64,000 nt of DNA, taken from assembly GCF_014640315.1 (NCBI RefSeq), contig NZ_BMGS01000009.1:124001-188000 (forward strand), read 5' to 3'. The DNA comes from Hymenobacter glacieicola. Its GTDB lineage: Bacteria > Bacteroidota > Bacteroidia > Cytophagales > Hymenobacteraceae. Made by a program: the position numbers and the translations under genes. Below, piece after piece: positions 51,797-60,832 of the stretch (position 1 is the stretch's first letter; every line of letters begins with the position of its first letter). Under the pieces are notes generated by a model. The model was not told the DNA's origin. It worked only from the letters and a program-made list of their open reading frames with translations, and searched no databases.

Positions 51797-54079
51797 CTAT
51801 TCCCCGCGCAACTTCTTAAAGTACATCAGGGCCAGGCGGAGCTTAAAGTAGTCGTACTGCTCGCGCAGGTGGTCGAACAGGTCGCGCAGCATGGGGCTGC
51901 CCCCAAGCTGGGCCTGGGCCGTCTGGATTTCGGCTAGTTCCTGAGGTTTCAGGAAGTCCTCGATGCGCAATTCCAGGCCTTTGGCGTAGCAGGTAGTTAG
52001 GTGGGTTTGCACCGTGGAAATGGCCAGGTCCCGGCGCTGGGCAATGGCCTCTACGCTCAGGCCCATGCGGTGCAGTTGGTGGGTGGTTTCCATGGTGCCA
52101 TTCACCTCGCCCGTGGCTTCTTTGGGCTCCTTGGCTTCCTTCTTACGGGCAGAAGCCTTGGGGGCCTTGCTATACTCGTCCGGGTCGAGGCTAACCGCAT
52201 CTTCGTCGAAATCCAGCTCGGCCGCCGCCGCGGCGGGGTTGCCGCCGTGGGCCAGCACTTCCCGAATAAAGGCCTCGCCGTAGGTTTCAAACTTTTTCAT
52301 GCCTACCCCCGAAATGCTGAGCATAGCCACCCGGTTGATGGGTCGCTCCGCCGCCATTTCCTGCAGGGTTGAGTCGGTGAAGATGACGTAGGGCGGTACG
52401 CCTTGCTCGTCGGCGATGCGCTTGCGCAGGGTGCGTAAGGCCTCGAATAGCTGGGCTTCGCGGCTGACCGGTGCCGCCTTGGCTGGGGCGGCTGCTTTGC
52501 GGCCGCGCGGGGCTTTTTCGGCCTTCTCGGCGGGCTGGAATTTCTTCATCGGCAGGGTGCGCTGGCCTTGCAGCACTTCGCGGCCCAGATCCGTGATTTT
52601 CAGCGCGTAGCCTTCCTCGTAGGCAATATAGAGCAGGCCATCATTGAGCATCTGATGGATGTAGCTGTACCAGTCGAGGTAGGCCAAGTCGCGGCCGGCC
52701 CCGTAGGTTTTAATCTGGTCGAGACCCTGGCTGAGCACGGCCTGGTTGCGCATGCCGCGCAGCACGTCAATGAGCAGGTTGATGCTCAGCCGCTCCCGCC
52801 CGCGCACTACCGCCGACAACGCCTTCTGAGCCAGCTCCGTGCCATCGAAGGTAGTGGGCGGGTTGCGGCAAATGTCGCAGTTGCCGCAGTCGGTGGCCAG
52901 GGTTTCGCCGAAGTAGTTGAGCAGAATTTTGCGGCGGCAGGAGGCCGCTTCGGCAAACTGCTGCATGCGCTCCAGCTTGGTGAGGTTGAGCTGGGTCAGG
53001 GTAGGGTTTTCCTTGGTGAGCATGTCGCGCAGGCTCATCACGTCGCCGAAGGAGTAGAACAGCACGGCCGTAGCGGGGGCTCCGTCGCGGCCGGCGCGCC
53101 CGATTTCCTGGTAGTAGCCCTCAATGTTTTTGGGCAGATTGTAGTGAATCACCCAGCGCACGTTGCTCTTGTCGATGCCCATGCCAAAGGCAATGGTGGC
53201 CACGATTACCTGCAAATCGTCCTTGAGAAAGGCTTCCTGCACGGCCCCGCGCTGGTTGGGCGTCATGCCGGCGTGGTAGTAGCCGGCCTTGATGCCCTTG
53301 GCCTGGATTTTCTGGGCCAGGGTTTCGCACTGCTTGCGCGAGAGGCAGTAGATGATGCCGGCCTCGCCCTGGTGGCGCTCCAGAAACTCCAGAATGCCGC
53401 CCACCCGGTCCTGGCCGGGGCGCACAATCAGGTTGAGGTTGGGCCGGTCGAAGGAGGAAAGAAAGACGCGCGGGTTATTCAGGCGCAGCTGCTGCTGAAT
53501 GTCGCGCTGGGTGAGGCGGTCGGCGGTGGCGGTCAGGGCAATGATGGGCGTGGCGGGGAACTGCTCGCGCAGCACCCGCAGCTGGGTGTACTCGGGCCGG
53601 AAGTCGTGACCCCAGGAGCTGATGCAGTGGGCCTCGTCAATGGCGAACATGCTGATGCGCAGGCGCCGCAGGAAAGTCAGGAAGCCTTCCGAGAGCAGTT
53701 TTTCGGGCGAGACGTAGAGCAGCTTAAGGTAGCCGTTCAGGCAGTCGGCGGCAATGTTGTTCTGCTCGCTCTGGCCCACGCTGCTGTTGATGTAGGCGGC
53801 CGAAATGCCGTTGGCTTTCAGGGCTTCCACCTGGTCCTTCATCAGGGCAATCAGGGGCGAGACGACCACGCAGACGCCCTCCTGCACCACGGCCGGCACC
53901 TGGAAGCAGATGCTCTTGCCGCCCCCGGTGGGCATGAGCACCACCGTGTCCTGCCCGCCCATGATGTTACCGATGATGTCTTCCTGCATGGGCCGGAAGG
54001 AGTCATAACCGTAGTATTTCTTTAATACCCGGCGGGCAGATTCAAGGGTAGGAGCGAGAGGTTCGGCAGCAAATAACAT
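51797..54079 (-). CDS. recQ: ATP-dependent DNA helicase RecQ
   Basis: A 3'-5' DNA helicase of 760 residues acting in recombination and replication-fork repair. Motifs: Walker A MPTGGGKS (49-56), DEAH (148-151, FAIDEAHCISSWGHDFRPEY), IGRAGRDG. The zinc-binding RQC part has ASCRR...CGNCDIC (four Cys near 380-405). A HRDC domain follows (VSREAQLFEALRTLRKRIADEQGVPPYVIFTD, about 540-620), then a low-complexity linker and a C-terminal HTH_40-like region (TTHQLHRMGLSVEAIAQRRDLAISTVQTHL). The start lies 4 bases after the -7 element TATCTTTA, so the mRNA should be leaderless. Confidence 0.95.
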   Translation of the reverse strand: MLFAAEPLAPTLESARRVLKKYYGYDSFRPMQEDIIGNIMGGQDTVVLMPTGGGKSICFQVPAVVQEGVCVVVSPLIALMKDQVEALKANGISAAYINSSVGQSEQNNIAADCLNGYLKLLYVSPEKLLSEGFLTFLRRLRISMFAIDEAHCISSWGHDFRPEYTQLRVLREQFPATPIIALTATADRLTQRDIQQQLRLNNPRVFLSSFDRPNLNLIVRPGQDRVGGILEFLERHQGEAGIIYCLSRKQCETLAQKIQAKGIKAGYYHAGMTPNQRGAVQEAFLKDDLQVIVATIAFGMGIDKSNVRWVIHYNLPKNIEGYYQEIGRAGRDGAPATAVLFYSFGDVMSLRDMLTKENPTLTQLNLTKLERMQQFAEAASCRRKILLNYFGETLATDCGNCDICRNPPTTFDGTELAQKALSAVVRGRERLSINLLIDVLRGMRNQAVLSQGLDQIKTYGAGRDLAYLDWYSYIHQMLNDGLLYIAYEEGYALKITDLGREVLQGQRTLPMKKFQPAEKAEKAPRGRKAAAPAKAAPVSREAQLFEALRTLRKRIADEQGVPPYVIFTDSTLQEMAAERPINRVAMLSISGVGMKKFETYGEAFIREVLAHGGNPAAAAAELDFDEDAVSLDPDEYSKAPKASARKKEAKEPKEATGEVNGTMETTHQLHRMGLSVEAIAQRRDLAISTVQTHLTTCYAKGLELRIEDFLKPQELAEIQTAQAQLGGSPMLRDLFDHLREQYDYFKLRLALMYFKKLRGE

Positions 54080-54083
54080 GGGG

Positions 54084-54091
54084 TAAAGATA
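54084..54091 (-). promoter_or_regulatory. -7 promoter element of recQ
   Basis: On the - strand TATCTTTA, then CCCC and the ATG at 54079. The 4-base gap equals that of the flavoprotein and lipoprotein genes. Confidence 0.6.
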
Positions 54092-54237
54092 GGGCTAAAC
54101 GCGGCGGGGTGAAAGAATGAAAATAACCAACCTCGGGCAGAAATCGTGCACTTTGCTGGCGCAATCGTACACACCCGAACCAAAGGCGGGCGCGTACAAA
54201 CAGGTAGCGTTTTCTTTTCACTTATTACCCAGTCGCC

Positions 54238-54582
54238 ATGCCTACCTCCCCTGCTGCCCCGGCCCAACGCGTTGTTATTCTGGATGCCCTGAACCGCTGC
54301 GTAGCCACCTGCGAGTACTGTGCTACTGCCTGCCTTGGAGAGGAAGATGTGCAAATGATGGCCGCTTGCATTCGCCTCGACCGGGACTGCGCCGACATTT
54401 GCGCCCTCACGGCCCGCCTGGTCGCCCGCGACTCGGAGCACGCCAAGCATGTGATGCGGGAGTGCATCGAAGTCTGCCAGAAGTGCGCCGACGAATGCAG
54501 CCAGCACCAGGATCCGCACTGCCAGGACTGCGCTACCGCCTGCCGCGCCTGCGTGGAAGCCTGCCGGCAGTACCTGGGGTAG
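54238..54582 (+). CDS. Cytosolic copper-storage protein Csp3-like (four-helix bundle)
   Basis: A 114-residue all-helical protein with 16 cysteines spaced CxxC or CxxxC along the helices (RCVATCEYCATAC, CIRLDRDCADIC, CIEVCQKCADEC, CQDCATACRACVEAC). This matches the Csp four-helix-bundle copper-binding family (DUF326), whose cysteines line the core and store many Cu(I) ions. No signal peptide is present, which points to the cytosolic Csp3 type. It probably buffers excess copper. It ends at the palindromic terminator 54623-54654 and is convergent with the amylase gene. Confidence 0.92.
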   Translation: MPTSPAAPAQRVVILDALNRCVATCEYCATACLGEEDVQMMAACIRLDRDCADICALTARLVARDSEHAKHVMRECIEVCQKCADECSQHQDPHCQDCATACRACVEACRQYLG

Positions 54583-54622
54583 CCGCCAGGCGGCACCCGG
54601 AGAGCAATAACCATTAGTGGCA

Positions 54623-54654
54623 TTTCGGGCCCAGCGGGGAAGCTGGGCCCGAAA
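54623..54654. terminator. Bidirectional terminator between the copper-storage and amylase genes
   Basis: 13-bp perfect stem (54623-54635 with 54642-54654) around a 6-base loop, placed between two convergent stops. Confidence 0.8.
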
Positions 54655-54710
54655 CGACAGTTTGTGTCTAACGTAGTTGGCTTTAAGCAGTGCCGTCTTC
54701 GCTGGTTTTC

Positions 54711-56564
54711 CTACTTCACCAGCTCCAGCACGACGGCCGTTTTAGCGGGTAACTGCAGGGTGTTAAGATTGTTGAGCGTCTCATTCGTGAGGACGTTGTG
54801 GGCCTTGCTGAAGCCGCTCATGCGCTCCGAGAAGCGGCCGGTGGGCAGGGCCACGGGCTTGTCGGTGGTGTTGGTGGCAACCAGTACGGTACCGGTCGCG
54901 TCGTAGCGGAAATACACGTAGGTGCCGTTTTCCGGCAGATACTGCATGAGCTTGCCGGTACTCAAGGTTTTATGGTCGCGGCGGTAGGTAGCCAGAGTGC
55001 GCACGAAGGTAAAGGCCTCGTTTTCCCGGGCCGTGCGGCCGGCCGCCGTAAACTTGTCTTGCTGGTCGCCGGGCCAGCCGCCGGGGAAGTCCTTGCGCAC
55101 CTCGGCATCGGTAGGGTTCTTGAGGTTTTTCATCAGGATTTCCGTGCCGTAGTACATGCTGGGAATGCCACGCGTGGTGAGCAGCCAGGTAAGACCCATT
55201 TTGAACTTGTCGAAGTCCTCCCCCATCACCGACAGAAACCGGTCGTGGTCGTGGTTATCCAGGAAGGTTACCAGCTTGGTAGGGTCCTGGTACACAGCAT
55301 CCTGGGCCAAAGCCTCGTACATGCGCTGGGCACCGCCTTCCTTCAGACCTTCCACCATGGCCCCCTCCAGCACAAAATCGAGGCCACCAGGCTGGTTGGA
55401 CTTGAAGGGGAAGTTAATATTGTTGCGCACGTAGTAGGACTGGTCCACGACGTTGTTCACCGACGACTCGCCGAAGATGTGGATGCGCGGGTACTCCGCC
55501 AGCAAGGCCGCGTTGCAGCGGTTCATGAAGGGCTGGTCGTTGTACATATAGGTGTCGATGCGCCAGGCATCAACCCCAAAATTCTCCACCGACCAGATGG
55601 CATGCTGAATCAGGAAGTTGGCCACGTAAGGGTTCTGCTGGTTCAGGTCGGGTAGGAAGGGCACGAACCAGCCGTCCAGCGTAATTTTGCGGTCAATCTG
55701 GGAGGCGTGCGGGTCGGTGATGGGCTGCTGCCGATAGGAGGTGTTAGTGTAGGTAGGCCACTGGTGCAGCCAGCTTTTCATGGGTAAGTCCTGAATAAAC
55801 CAGTGCGTGTTGCCAATGTGGTTATACACGGCATCCTGCACCACTTTCAGGCCGGCGGCGTGGGCCTGCTGCACGTAGGCCTTATAGGCCGCATTGCCAC
55901 CCAGGCGCCGGTCGATGGCGTAGTGGTCGGTGAAGCCGTAGCCGTGGTAGGAAGCGCGCATGGTGCCGCCCTCGTTGGTCAGGGGCTGGTTGTTTTCGAT
56001 GACGGGCGTAAACCACACGGCCGTGATGCCCAGGTCTTTCAGGTAGCCCAGGCGCTGGGCAGCGCCTTGCAGGTCGCCGCCGTGGCGCAGAAACGGATTG
56101 GCGCGGTCGGAGCTGGGGTCGCGCATATCCGCGAACTTGTCGTTGCTAGGGTCCCCGTTGGCAAACCGGTCGGGCATGGCCAGGTAAATGAAGTCGGCCT
56201 GCGTGACGCCCTGGCCTTTCGGGGCATTGTCGCGGGCCTTCAATTCCCAGCTCTGCGTAATGGTTTGGGTGCCTTTCTTCCCAATCAGCTTTACTAGACC
56301 TGGCTTGGCGGTAGGAGCAATGCTGAGGTCAAGAAAGGCGTAGTTGGGGTTCTCGACGGTGTTGGCTTTCACCAGCTTTACGCCCGGGTAGGCAATGGTG
56401 TAAGTGAGCGTGCCGGCCTGGGGGCCATAGACCAGCAGCTGCACGCTGGAGTTTTTCATGCCCACCCACCAGTTCGTGGGGTTCAGGCGGGTAATGGACT
56501 GAGCAACGGCATGGAGCGGCAGCAGCGCGGCAGCCAGCAGCAGGCGTAGTATAGTTTTCTTCAT
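54711..56564 (-). CDS. GH13 neopullulanase/cyclomaltodextrinase, SusA-like
   Basis: A periplasmic alpha-amylase of 617 residues with a Sec signal (LLLAAALLPLHAVAQ). An N-terminal beta domain (NPTNWWVGMKNSSVQLLVYG) of the cyclomaltodextrinase type precedes the GH13 barrel. Catalytic residues are Asp337 (AWRIDTY), Glu366 (IFGESSV) and Asp436 (FLDNHDHDRF). QDAVYNHIGNTHW provides the first conserved region. The protein cleaves alpha-1,4 bonds in maltodextrins, cyclodextrins or pullulan. The start at 56564 follows from the signal peptide. A TATCTTCC box lies at 56594-56601 (- strand). It stands apart from the GH97 gene (over 10 kb away). Confidence 0.92.
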   Translation of the reverse strand: MKKTILRLLLAAALLPLHAVAQSITRLNPTNWWVGMKNSSVQLLVYGPQAGTLTYTIAYPGVKLVKANTVENPNYAFLDLSIAPTAKPGLVKLIGKKGTQTITQSWELKARDNAPKGQGVTQADFIYLAMPDRFANGDPSNDKFADMRDPSSDRANPFLRHGGDLQGAAQRLGYLKDLGITAVWFTPVIENNQPLTNEGGTMRASYHGYGFTDHYAIDRRLGGNAAYKAYVQQAHAAGLKVVQDAVYNHIGNTHWFIQDLPMKSWLHQWPTYTNTSYRQQPITDPHASQIDRKITLDGWFVPFLPDLNQQNPYVANFLIQHAIWSVENFGVDAWRIDTYMYNDQPFMNRCNAALLAEYPRIHIFGESSVNNVVDQSYYVRNNINFPFKSNQPGGLDFVLEGAMVEGLKEGGAQRMYEALAQDAVYQDPTKLVTFLDNHDHDRFLSVMGEDFDKFKMGLTWLLTTRGIPSMYYGTEILMKNLKNPTDAEVRKDFPGGWPGDQQDKFTAAGRTARENEAFTFVRTLATYRRDHKTLSTGKLMQYLPENGTYVYFRYDATGTVLVATNTTDKPVALPTGRFSERMSGFSKAHNVLTNETLNNLNTLQLPAKTAVVLELVK

Positions 56565-56651
56565 AGGAGCGAGGAGGTGGGATTGTTCTGTTGGGAAGAT
56601 ACTACGAGCGCAAAGTAGTTCCTTATCGAGCAGCACGTTATAGCATGCGGC

Positions 56652-56750
56652 ACGTCATTCCGAGCCCCAGCGAGGAATCTCGCGTGCTGACGTTGCAGTG
56701 GTAATTCAACATCAGCACGCAAGATTCCTCGCTGGGGCTCGGAATGACGT
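56652..56750. repeat. Intergenic hairpin repeat, copy F
   Basis: Outer perfect arms of 29 bp (56652-56680 with 56722-56750; GTCATTCCGAGCCCCAGCGAGGAATCT) plus the inner GCGTGCTGA/TCAGCACGC pair. It lies between the amylase start and the stop of the methyltransferase gene. Confidence 0.85.
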
Positions 56751-56803
56751 TCATGTTGGCTTACTAAGACGCTAAACCATTAACTCTCCATTTTACCACC
56801 TCA

Positions 56804-57982
56804 CTATTTCACCTTTCGCGTGCCCTGGTAGAGTTCGTACTTGAGCAGGCGGCAGTCGATGGGGCCGTTGTAGAGCGGGATGCGGCGGGAGGCTTTCAGG
56901 CCGATGCGCTTGGCCGCTTCCAGGTTGCCGGTGAAGATGTAGGCGTCGTAGCCCTGGAAGCCAGATTTCAGGGTGTCGCCGATGGTTTTGTAGAGGGCGT
57001 CCATTTCGGCTTCCTCCCCAATTCGCTCCCCGTAGGGCGGGTTCATGATGACGATACCGGGCTCTTCCTTGGCGGGAGCTTTGGCCTCTTTTACGTCGCG
57101 CACGCCCAGGCGGATAAAGTCTTCCAGGTCGGCGGCGGCCACATTTTCGCGGGCCAGCTCAATGAATTCGCGGGATAAATCGGAGCCGGCCAGGTAGGCC
57201 TGGGGCTCTTCTAGGCGGGCCTGACGGGCATCGAGTTGCACTGATTCCCAAAGGGCGGCGTCGAAATCAGCCCAGTTCTCGAAGCCAAACTTGCCCTGGT
57301 GGTAGAGGCCGGGAGCAATGCGCTGGGCAATCAGGGCGGCTTCGGTCAGGAGCGTGCCGGAGCCGCACATGGGGTCAATGAGGGGCTTGCGGCCGTCCCA
57401 GCCGGTGAGCAGCAGCAGGCCCGCGGCCAGGGCTTCGTTGAGCGGGGCCACGTTGGTTTGCTGGCGGTAGCCGCGCTTGTGCAACGACTCGCCCGAAGCG
57501 TCCAGGCTCAGGGTCACCTCGTTCTCAATCATGTGCAGGTGCAGCCGAATGTCGGGGTTTTTCACGTCCACGCTGGGGCGCGAGCCGGTGCGGTTGCGGA
57601 ACTGGTCCACGATGGCGTCCTTGGTGAGCTGGGCCACAAACAAGGAGTGCTCGAACGTGGACTTGTTCACGACGGCCGTGATGGCGAAGGTTTGGTCGGG
57701 CCGAATGAAGCGTTGCCAATCCACTCGGCTTACTTCGCGGTACAGGGCTTTTTCGTCGCGGGCGTAGAAGCCGGCGAAGGGCCGCAGGATGCGCATGGCC
57801 GTGCGGCACCACAGGCAGGCCTCGTAGAGCAGTTGGGTGTTGCCCGTAAACTCAATGGCCCGCTGACCCACCTTTTCAATTTTTGCCCCCAGCTGGCGCA
57901 GCTCCTCGGCCAGCACTTCTTCCAGCCCGAACTGGGTAGTGGCAGTCATATAAAACGGGGCGGAGCGGCGGTTATCGGCCAT
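56804..57982 (-). CDS. rlmL: THUMP-domain rRNA methyltransferase (RlmL/YcbY type)
   Basis: A 392-residue class I methyltransferase. The N-terminus has a ferredoxin-like part and a THUMP domain (about 50-155, DQTFAITAVVNKSTFEHSLFVAQLTKDAI). The Rossmann fold holds the SAM motif LIDPMCGSGTLLTEAALIA, and the catalytic tetrad NPPYG lies later (IVIMNPPYGERI). NPPY enzymes methylate exocyclic amines; RlmL methylates G2445 of 23S rRNA at N2. No RlmK-like second methyltransferase is fused, as expected outside gammaproteobacteria. The start at 57982 (MADNRR) was preferred over 58003. Confidence 0.92.
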   Translation of the reverse strand: MADNRRSAPFYMTATTQFGLEEVLAEELRQLGAKIEKVGQRAIEFTGNTQLLYEACLWCRTAMRILRPFAGFYARDEKALYREVSRVDWQRFIRPDQTFAITAVVNKSTFEHSLFVAQLTKDAIVDQFRNRTGSRPSVDVKNPDIRLHLHMIENEVTLSLDASGESLHKRGYRQQTNVAPLNEALAAGLLLLTGWDGRKPLIDPMCGSGTLLTEAALIAQRIAPGLYHQGKFGFENWADFDAALWESVQLDARQARLEEPQAYLAGSDLSREFIELARENVAAADLEDFIRLGVRDVKEAKAPAKEEPGIVIMNPPYGERIGEEAEMDALYKTIGDTLKSGFQGYDAYIFTGNLEAAKRIGLKASRRIPLYNGPIDCRLLKYELYQGTRKVK

Positions 57983-58214
57983 AGGAAAGCGGGTAGAGGG
58001 CAAGAGTACGGCCGCAAAGGTCGGGAAAGAAGCGGGTGAAACGGCGCGGCCGGCGCAACTTTGCTTTGGTGCGGGTGCCTGGCTCCCGTTGCTGGGTCAG
58101 GACGAAGTGGGCGGCAACTGTCAGAGCGAATTAGCGCTAGTTGCAAGCACCTTTGCCCCACTAAACCGCGAAGCTCTAGCAGTAGTACCTATTAATCTGC
58201 ATTTTTGCCGCCCT

Positions 58215-59237
58215 ATGCGGCCTTCCTTTCTTTTCAACCCCGGCAAAAGCTCGGCGTTCTACCTGACGTTGTTTTTGGCCCTGTCGGTGCTGGGCCTTAC
58301 GGCCTTCGATGCCGTGAATGGACACTACTCCATTGTGGGCAGCGTGGCTTCGTTTCTGGGGCTGTTCGTAGCCTTTCATAGCTGGAAGGCGGCCGATAAT
58401 GCTTCGCGCAATACCGATGAAGCCCTCAAGCAGATGCACGCCCTGGCCCACGAAACCCGGCAGCTGGTGCAAAGCAGCACGGCGGTGGAAGAGCAAATCA
58501 AAAACGCCGTAGTTACTATCAGCGACGCGACCCGGGAGCTGCACAAAGGCTTCGAGCCCATCATGCAGGAAGCCACTAAGTTTCTGGCCGAAGCGCAGGG
58601 TAGCGAGTACCTGGCCCTGATGACGGACTCGGCCGCTATGGGTACCTTCTACGCCCGCCATCATCACCCGCCGCTCAACCAGCGGGAGATGCACGCCCTC
58701 ACCACCCGGATTCACGCGCTGCTGCTGGAGCGGGCCCGCGACACCCGGGAGTTTTACCTGGCTACCCTCGCCGCTGATGAGGCGCCCGACGCCCTACCAC
58801 CTACCCGCGACCAGCACGGCCGGCTGCACCATTTCGTGGAGGGCGTGTGGCAGCAGTTCCACCCCGACACGCCGGTGGCCGACGAGCATTGGCAGGAGCA
58901 CCGGGAGCAGCACTGCACCACCCTACGCCAGATTCAGGACACGTTTACTACCGCTGCTCTGCACCCGGAGCAGCGGGCCGCCGGCGTGGAGCCGCACCAG
59001 CTACTGCCAGTGCTGCCCTTCCAGCTGTTGCTGCGCTTCAACGCTGAGGCGAAAGAGCCCTTCCGGGCCCTGGTGATATTTCTGGGCCAGTACAACCTGG
59101 ATAGGGTCGCCGAAACCCGCGCCATGCAGTCGACGGACCCGGAGCTGGTGCGCACCTTTATCAGCATGTTCGAGAGCCTCACCAGCCTCGACGACCACCC
59201 CGGCTACCAGCAGCTGCGGCGGCTGTTCCCGCTCTAA
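58215..59237 (+). CDS. Membrane protein with coiled-coil and helical C-terminal region, unknown
   Basis: A 340-residue protein of unknown function. Two membrane helices (about 12-31 and 36-56) are followed by a charged helix likely to form a coiled coil (about 60-125, ALAHETRQLVQSSTAVEEQIKNAVVTISDATREL). The remaining part (about 130-340) is helical, with His- and Gln-rich segments and no recognised catalytic motif. It might work as a sensor-like or scaffold protein, but nothing proves this. The start at 58215 was preferred because the longer frame lacks a signal. Convergent genes are absent, and the next gene is a sugar symporter with its own promoter. Confidence 0.7.
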   Translation: MRPSFLFNPGKSSAFYLTLFLALSVLGLTAFDAVNGHYSIVGSVASFLGLFVAFHSWKAADNASRNTDEALKQMHALAHETRQLVQSSTAVEEQIKNAVVTISDATRELHKGFEPIMQEATKFLAEAQGSEYLALMTDSAAMGTFYARHHHPPLNQREMHALTTRIHALLLERARDTREFYLATLAADEAPDALPPTRDQHGRLHHFVEGVWQQFHPDTPVADEHWQEHREQHCTTLRQIQDTFTTAALHPEQRAAGVEPHQLLPVLPFQLLLRFNAEAKEPFRALVIFLGQYNLDRVAETRAMQSTDPELVRTFISMFESLTSLDDHPGYQQLRRLFPL

Positions 59238-59268
59238 CGGCTGGCGCCGCTGTTCTGCTGGGTCTTTC

Positions 59269-59276
59269 TATCTTTA
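59269..59276 (+). promoter_or_regulatory. -7 element of the second sugar symporter
   Basis: TATCTTTA, 34 bases before the ATG at 59311. Confidence 0.45.
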
Positions 59277-59310
59277 AGGCTCCTCTGTTTCTTCTGTTTT
59301 CTGCCGTTGC

Positions 59311-60705
59311 ATGGCCCTTCCTACTACTTCTCCTACCTCTTCTGCCGGCACTGCCACGCGCAGCTACGCCCTGCCCATGGCGGCCATGACGAGCCTGTTC
59401 TTTCTGTTCGGGGCCGTTACCAACTTCAACGGTGTGCTCATGCCCTACCTCAAGGATGTGTGTCAACTTACCGATTTTCAGTCCTCTACGGTATCAGTGG
59501 CGTTTTTCGGGGCATATTTTCTGATGTCGTTGCCGGCTGGTGTGCTGCTGAAGCGGCTGGGTTATCAGCGGGGTATTGTGGTGGGGCTGCTGGTTATGGC
59601 CGTGGGGGCGCTGGTGTTTATTCCGGCGGCCAACTCGCGGGTGTTTGGGGTGTTTCTGCTGGGCTTGGCGGTGCTGGGCGCGGGCATTACGCTGTTGCAG
59701 GTGGCGGCCAACCCCTACGTTTCGGTACTGGGTCCGGCCAGTGGGGCCGCCTCCCGGGTGAGCCTGGTGGGCGTCGCTAATAATTTTGGTGGCACCCTTT
59801 CGCCGCTACTGGGCGGGATGTTGCTCTTTGGCGGCTCAGAGGTGCTGAAGGCCCGATTAGCAACTATGCCCGTGGCCCAGCGCTTAAGTGAGGAGGCAGC
59901 CTTGGTTAAAGGCCCCTACATTGGGCTGGCCGTGTTTCTGGCGGTGCTGGCTGGGGTGTTTGCCCTGCTAAAACTGCCCGAGCTGGAAACTTTCGCCGAC
60001 GAAGAAGCCAGCTCTGCTGAGGATGCGTTGCCAACGCGCGCTTCGGCCCTTAACTATCCGCACTTGGCTCTGGGCGTGGCGGCTATTTTCCTGTACGTGG
60101 GCGTGGAAGTGGGGCTGGGTGACTACCTGATTCGCTTTGGGGAGGCCCAGAACATCGGGCAGCTGTCGGGGTTTACCCAGGGACTGGTACGCGGCCTGAG
60201 CGTGGCTACCAACTGGGCGGCCGCTTTGTTCGGGCAAAGCCCCGCTCCTATTGACACCACCGCAGGCTTCACCAAGGCCGTGGGTGCGGTGCTGGTATCG
60301 TCGTACTGGTTTGGCTCGCTGGTGGGGCGGGTGATAGGCATTCCGCTGCTCAGCCGCATCAATGCCCGTTATGGCCTGGTACTGGTGTGCGCCATGGCCC
60401 TGCTAAGCGTGGTGGCGGCGGTGCTGGTGCGCGGCGAGGCGGCGTTGTGGCTGGTGGTACTCTGCGGCCTGTGCAATTCCATTATGTGGCCGGTTATCTT
60501 TCCGCTGGCCATTAAAGGGCTTGGCCCGCTAACCAAGCAGGGTTCTTCGTACCTGATCATGGCCATTGTGGGCGGGGCTGTTATTCCATTCCTGATGGGA
60601 GCGGTGGCTACCTACGCGGGCGGACTGCGCGTGGCCTTCATTATTCCGGCCCTGTGCTACGCTTATTTACTTTTCTACTCCCTGCGCGGCTACCAGGTGC
60701 GATAG
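59311..60705 (+). CDS. Second sugar:H+ symporter of the FucP/GluP type (MFS)
   Basis: A 464-residue inner-membrane permease with about 12 helices. The first helix reads MTSLFFLFGAVTNFNGVLMPYLKD, where the position of the catalytic-site Asp of FucP is replaced by Asn, and helix 5 has GAGITLLQVAANPYVSVLGP. The last half keeps the six-helix repeat. It is a distant paralogue of the symporter at 31253-32521 with a 40-residue longer C-terminal half. The substrate is likely a hexose or a disaccharide; neighbours do not help. A hairpin at 60721-60759 ends the gene. Confidence 0.86.
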   Translation: MALPTTSPTSSAGTATRSYALPMAAMTSLFFLFGAVTNFNGVLMPYLKDVCQLTDFQSSTVSVAFFGAYFLMSLPAGVLLKRLGYQRGIVVGLLVMAVGALVFIPAANSRVFGVFLLGLAVLGAGITLLQVAANPYVSVLGPASGAASRVSLVGVANNFGGTLSPLLGGMLLFGGSEVLKARLATMPVAQRLSEEAALVKGPYIGLAVFLAVLAGVFALLKLPELETFADEEASSAEDALPTRASALNYPHLALGVAAIFLYVGVEVGLGDYLIRFGEAQNIGQLSGFTQGLVRGLSVATNWAAALFGQSPAPIDTTAGFTKAVGAVLVSSYWFGSLVGRVIGIPLLSRINARYGLVLVCAMALLSVVAAVLVRGEAALWLVVLCGLCNSIMWPVIFPLAIKGLGPLTKQGSSYLIMAIVGGAVIPFLMGAVATYAGGLRVAFIIPALCYAYLLFYSLRGYQVR

Positions 60706-60720
60706 TTGGAGCGGCCAGAC

Positions 60721-60759
60721 AGCAAGCCCGGTGCCCCTTCTAGGGTGGCGGGCTTTGCT
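60721..60759 (+). terminator. Terminator after the second symporter
   Basis: AGCAAGCCCG (60721-60730) pairs with CGGGCTTTGCT (60749-60759) with one bulge, followed by TTTTG. Confidence 0.65.
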
Positions 60760-60799
60760 TTTGTGGGCCGCGGGCACTACCGCACAATAGCCAAACGGC

Positions 60800-60807
60800 T
60801 ACCTTTA
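60800..60807 (+). promoter_or_regulatory. -7 promoter element of murB
   Basis: TACCTTTA, 25 bases before the ATG at 60833; the last base deviates from the consensus. Confidence 0.45.
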
Positions 60808-60832
60808 CCGACGCATCATTTCCCTTGTACCT

